NCBI GenBank assembly: GCA_947498705.1
Contig: CANMLW010000001.1
Coordinates: forward strand, 1,054,001 to 1,118,000
Reading direction: 5' to 3'
Source: an uncultured Aquimarina sp.
GTDB lineage: Bacteria > Bacteroidota > Bacteroidia > Flavobacteriales > Flavobacteriaceae
DNA length: 64,000 bases
Shown: positions 63,646-64,000 of the stretch, piece after piece
Position numbering within the stretch: position 1 is the stretch's first letter
Layout of the letters: each line of letters begins with the position of its first letter
The notes under the pieces: generated by a model
What the model was told of the DNA's origin: nothing
Databases searched by the model: none
What the model saw: the letters and a program-made list of their open reading frames with translations, nothing else
Program-made: the position numbers and the translations under genes

Positions 63646-64000
63646 TCACAAATTATAAGTAATGCTAAGCACCCAATACCTTGGTTGTACCCTATAACTG
63701 GAAGTACTCGTAAATAACTCATTAAAACTATCCCGGTTTATACTATTTGTCTGTAAAAGGTTGGTACCAGAAAGTTTATATGCCCATTTGCTATCAGGTT
63801 TTTGATAAAATATCGATGCATTCCAAAAACTATATGTATTGATTACCTGCCCTTCATTTCTATAATCATTATGAGTAAAAGAAGACTTTAACAAAAACCC
63901 CTTGGCAAACGACCAATTTAACCTAGCGAAAGGGCGATTGGTATAAAAAGTAGTTCGCGATTCGTTATTATCATACTCATTAATTCTAAGACCATAACCC
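63646..64000 (-). CDS. C-terminal end of an outer-membrane beta-barrel / TonB-dependent receptor-like protein (partial)
   Basis: The open frame runs from the stop at 63646 to the window edge at 64000 without a start, so the 5' part lies outside. The visible 117 or so residues alternate like barrel strands (YGLRINEYDNNESRTTFYTN, RPFARLNWSFAKGFLLKSSF, SYRVQPRYWVLSITYNL). They end in an aromatic/hydrophobic terminal strand, as in TonB-dependent receptor family barrels of Bacteroidetes with an N-terminal CarboxypepD_reg-like domain. Full identity needs the upstream sequence. Confidence 0.65.
   Translation of the reverse strand, partial: GYGLRINEYDNNESRTTFYTNRPFARLNWSFAKGFLLKSSFTHNDYRNEGQVINTYSFWNASIFYQKPDSKWAYKLSGTNLLQTNSINRDSFNELFTSTSSYRVQPRYWVLSITYNL

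Overview
This window comes from a Bacteroidetes chromosome, most likely a marine Flavobacteriaceae member close to Aquimarina. The genus is an inference from gene content and order. Direct support is a low-GC sequence, a type IX secretion (T9SS) C-terminal sorting domain, the gliding gene gldA, a split methionine synthase, and promoters of the Bacteroidetes type (-33 TTTG / -7 TAnnTTTG) in front of several operons. No tRNA, rRNA, CRISPR array, IS element or prophage was seen.

Layout. 1-6.5 kb: a large T9SS-exported protein, then an ECF sigma factor / membrane-anchored partner / coiled-coil outer-membrane protein operon. 6.6-19 kb: housekeeping genes (polyprenyl synthase, rlmN, queA, an aroA-MazG-DUF3857 operon, dtd, rsgA). 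19.5-23.9 kb: a phenylalanine/tyrosine operon (pheA, aminotransferase, tyrA, DAHP synthase-chorismate mutase) behind what reads as a complete transcription attenuator with a Phe/Tyr-rich leader peptide. 24-29.4 kb: threonine catabolism (kbl, tdh) with a divergent Lrp regulator, a GH1 glycosidase and gldA. 29.4-34.6 kb: two tandem, clearly duplicated PAS-histidine kinase / response regulator pairs. 34.9-38.4 kb: GIN-domain lipoprotein, PagL-like deacylase, metF and a frameshifted DinB gene. 38.5-59.7 kb: a methionine/sulfur block. 59.7-64 kb: two paralogous small secreted proteins, DoxX, an acyltransferase-like membrane protein, a DUF302 protein and the 3' end of an outer-membrane barrel gene.

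The sulfur block works as one system. Sulfate is activated by CysD/CysN and reduced by CysH and a sulfite reductase with a C-terminal HEPN domain; a ferredoxin and a ferredoxin reductase probably supply electrons, and a CysG-type enzyme helps make siroheme. Sulfide then enters O-acetylhomoserine made by ThrA and MetX through MetY/MetZ sulfhydrylases. Homocysteine is methylated by the split MetH with methyl-folate from MetF, and MetK makes SAM. Three riboswitch candidates sense that SAM: SAM-I (S-box) elements before metH and metY, and a SAM-II-type pseudoknot before metK with an 8-nt sequence able to compete with its pseudoknot strand.

Most notable: the Phe attenuator (23729-23913), the SAM-II-type metK leader (58273-58395), an apparent relic of cobA between the sulfite reductase and siroheme genes (45480-45632), the DinB frameshift in a G5 tract (about 38399), and the duplicated kinase/regulator pairs.
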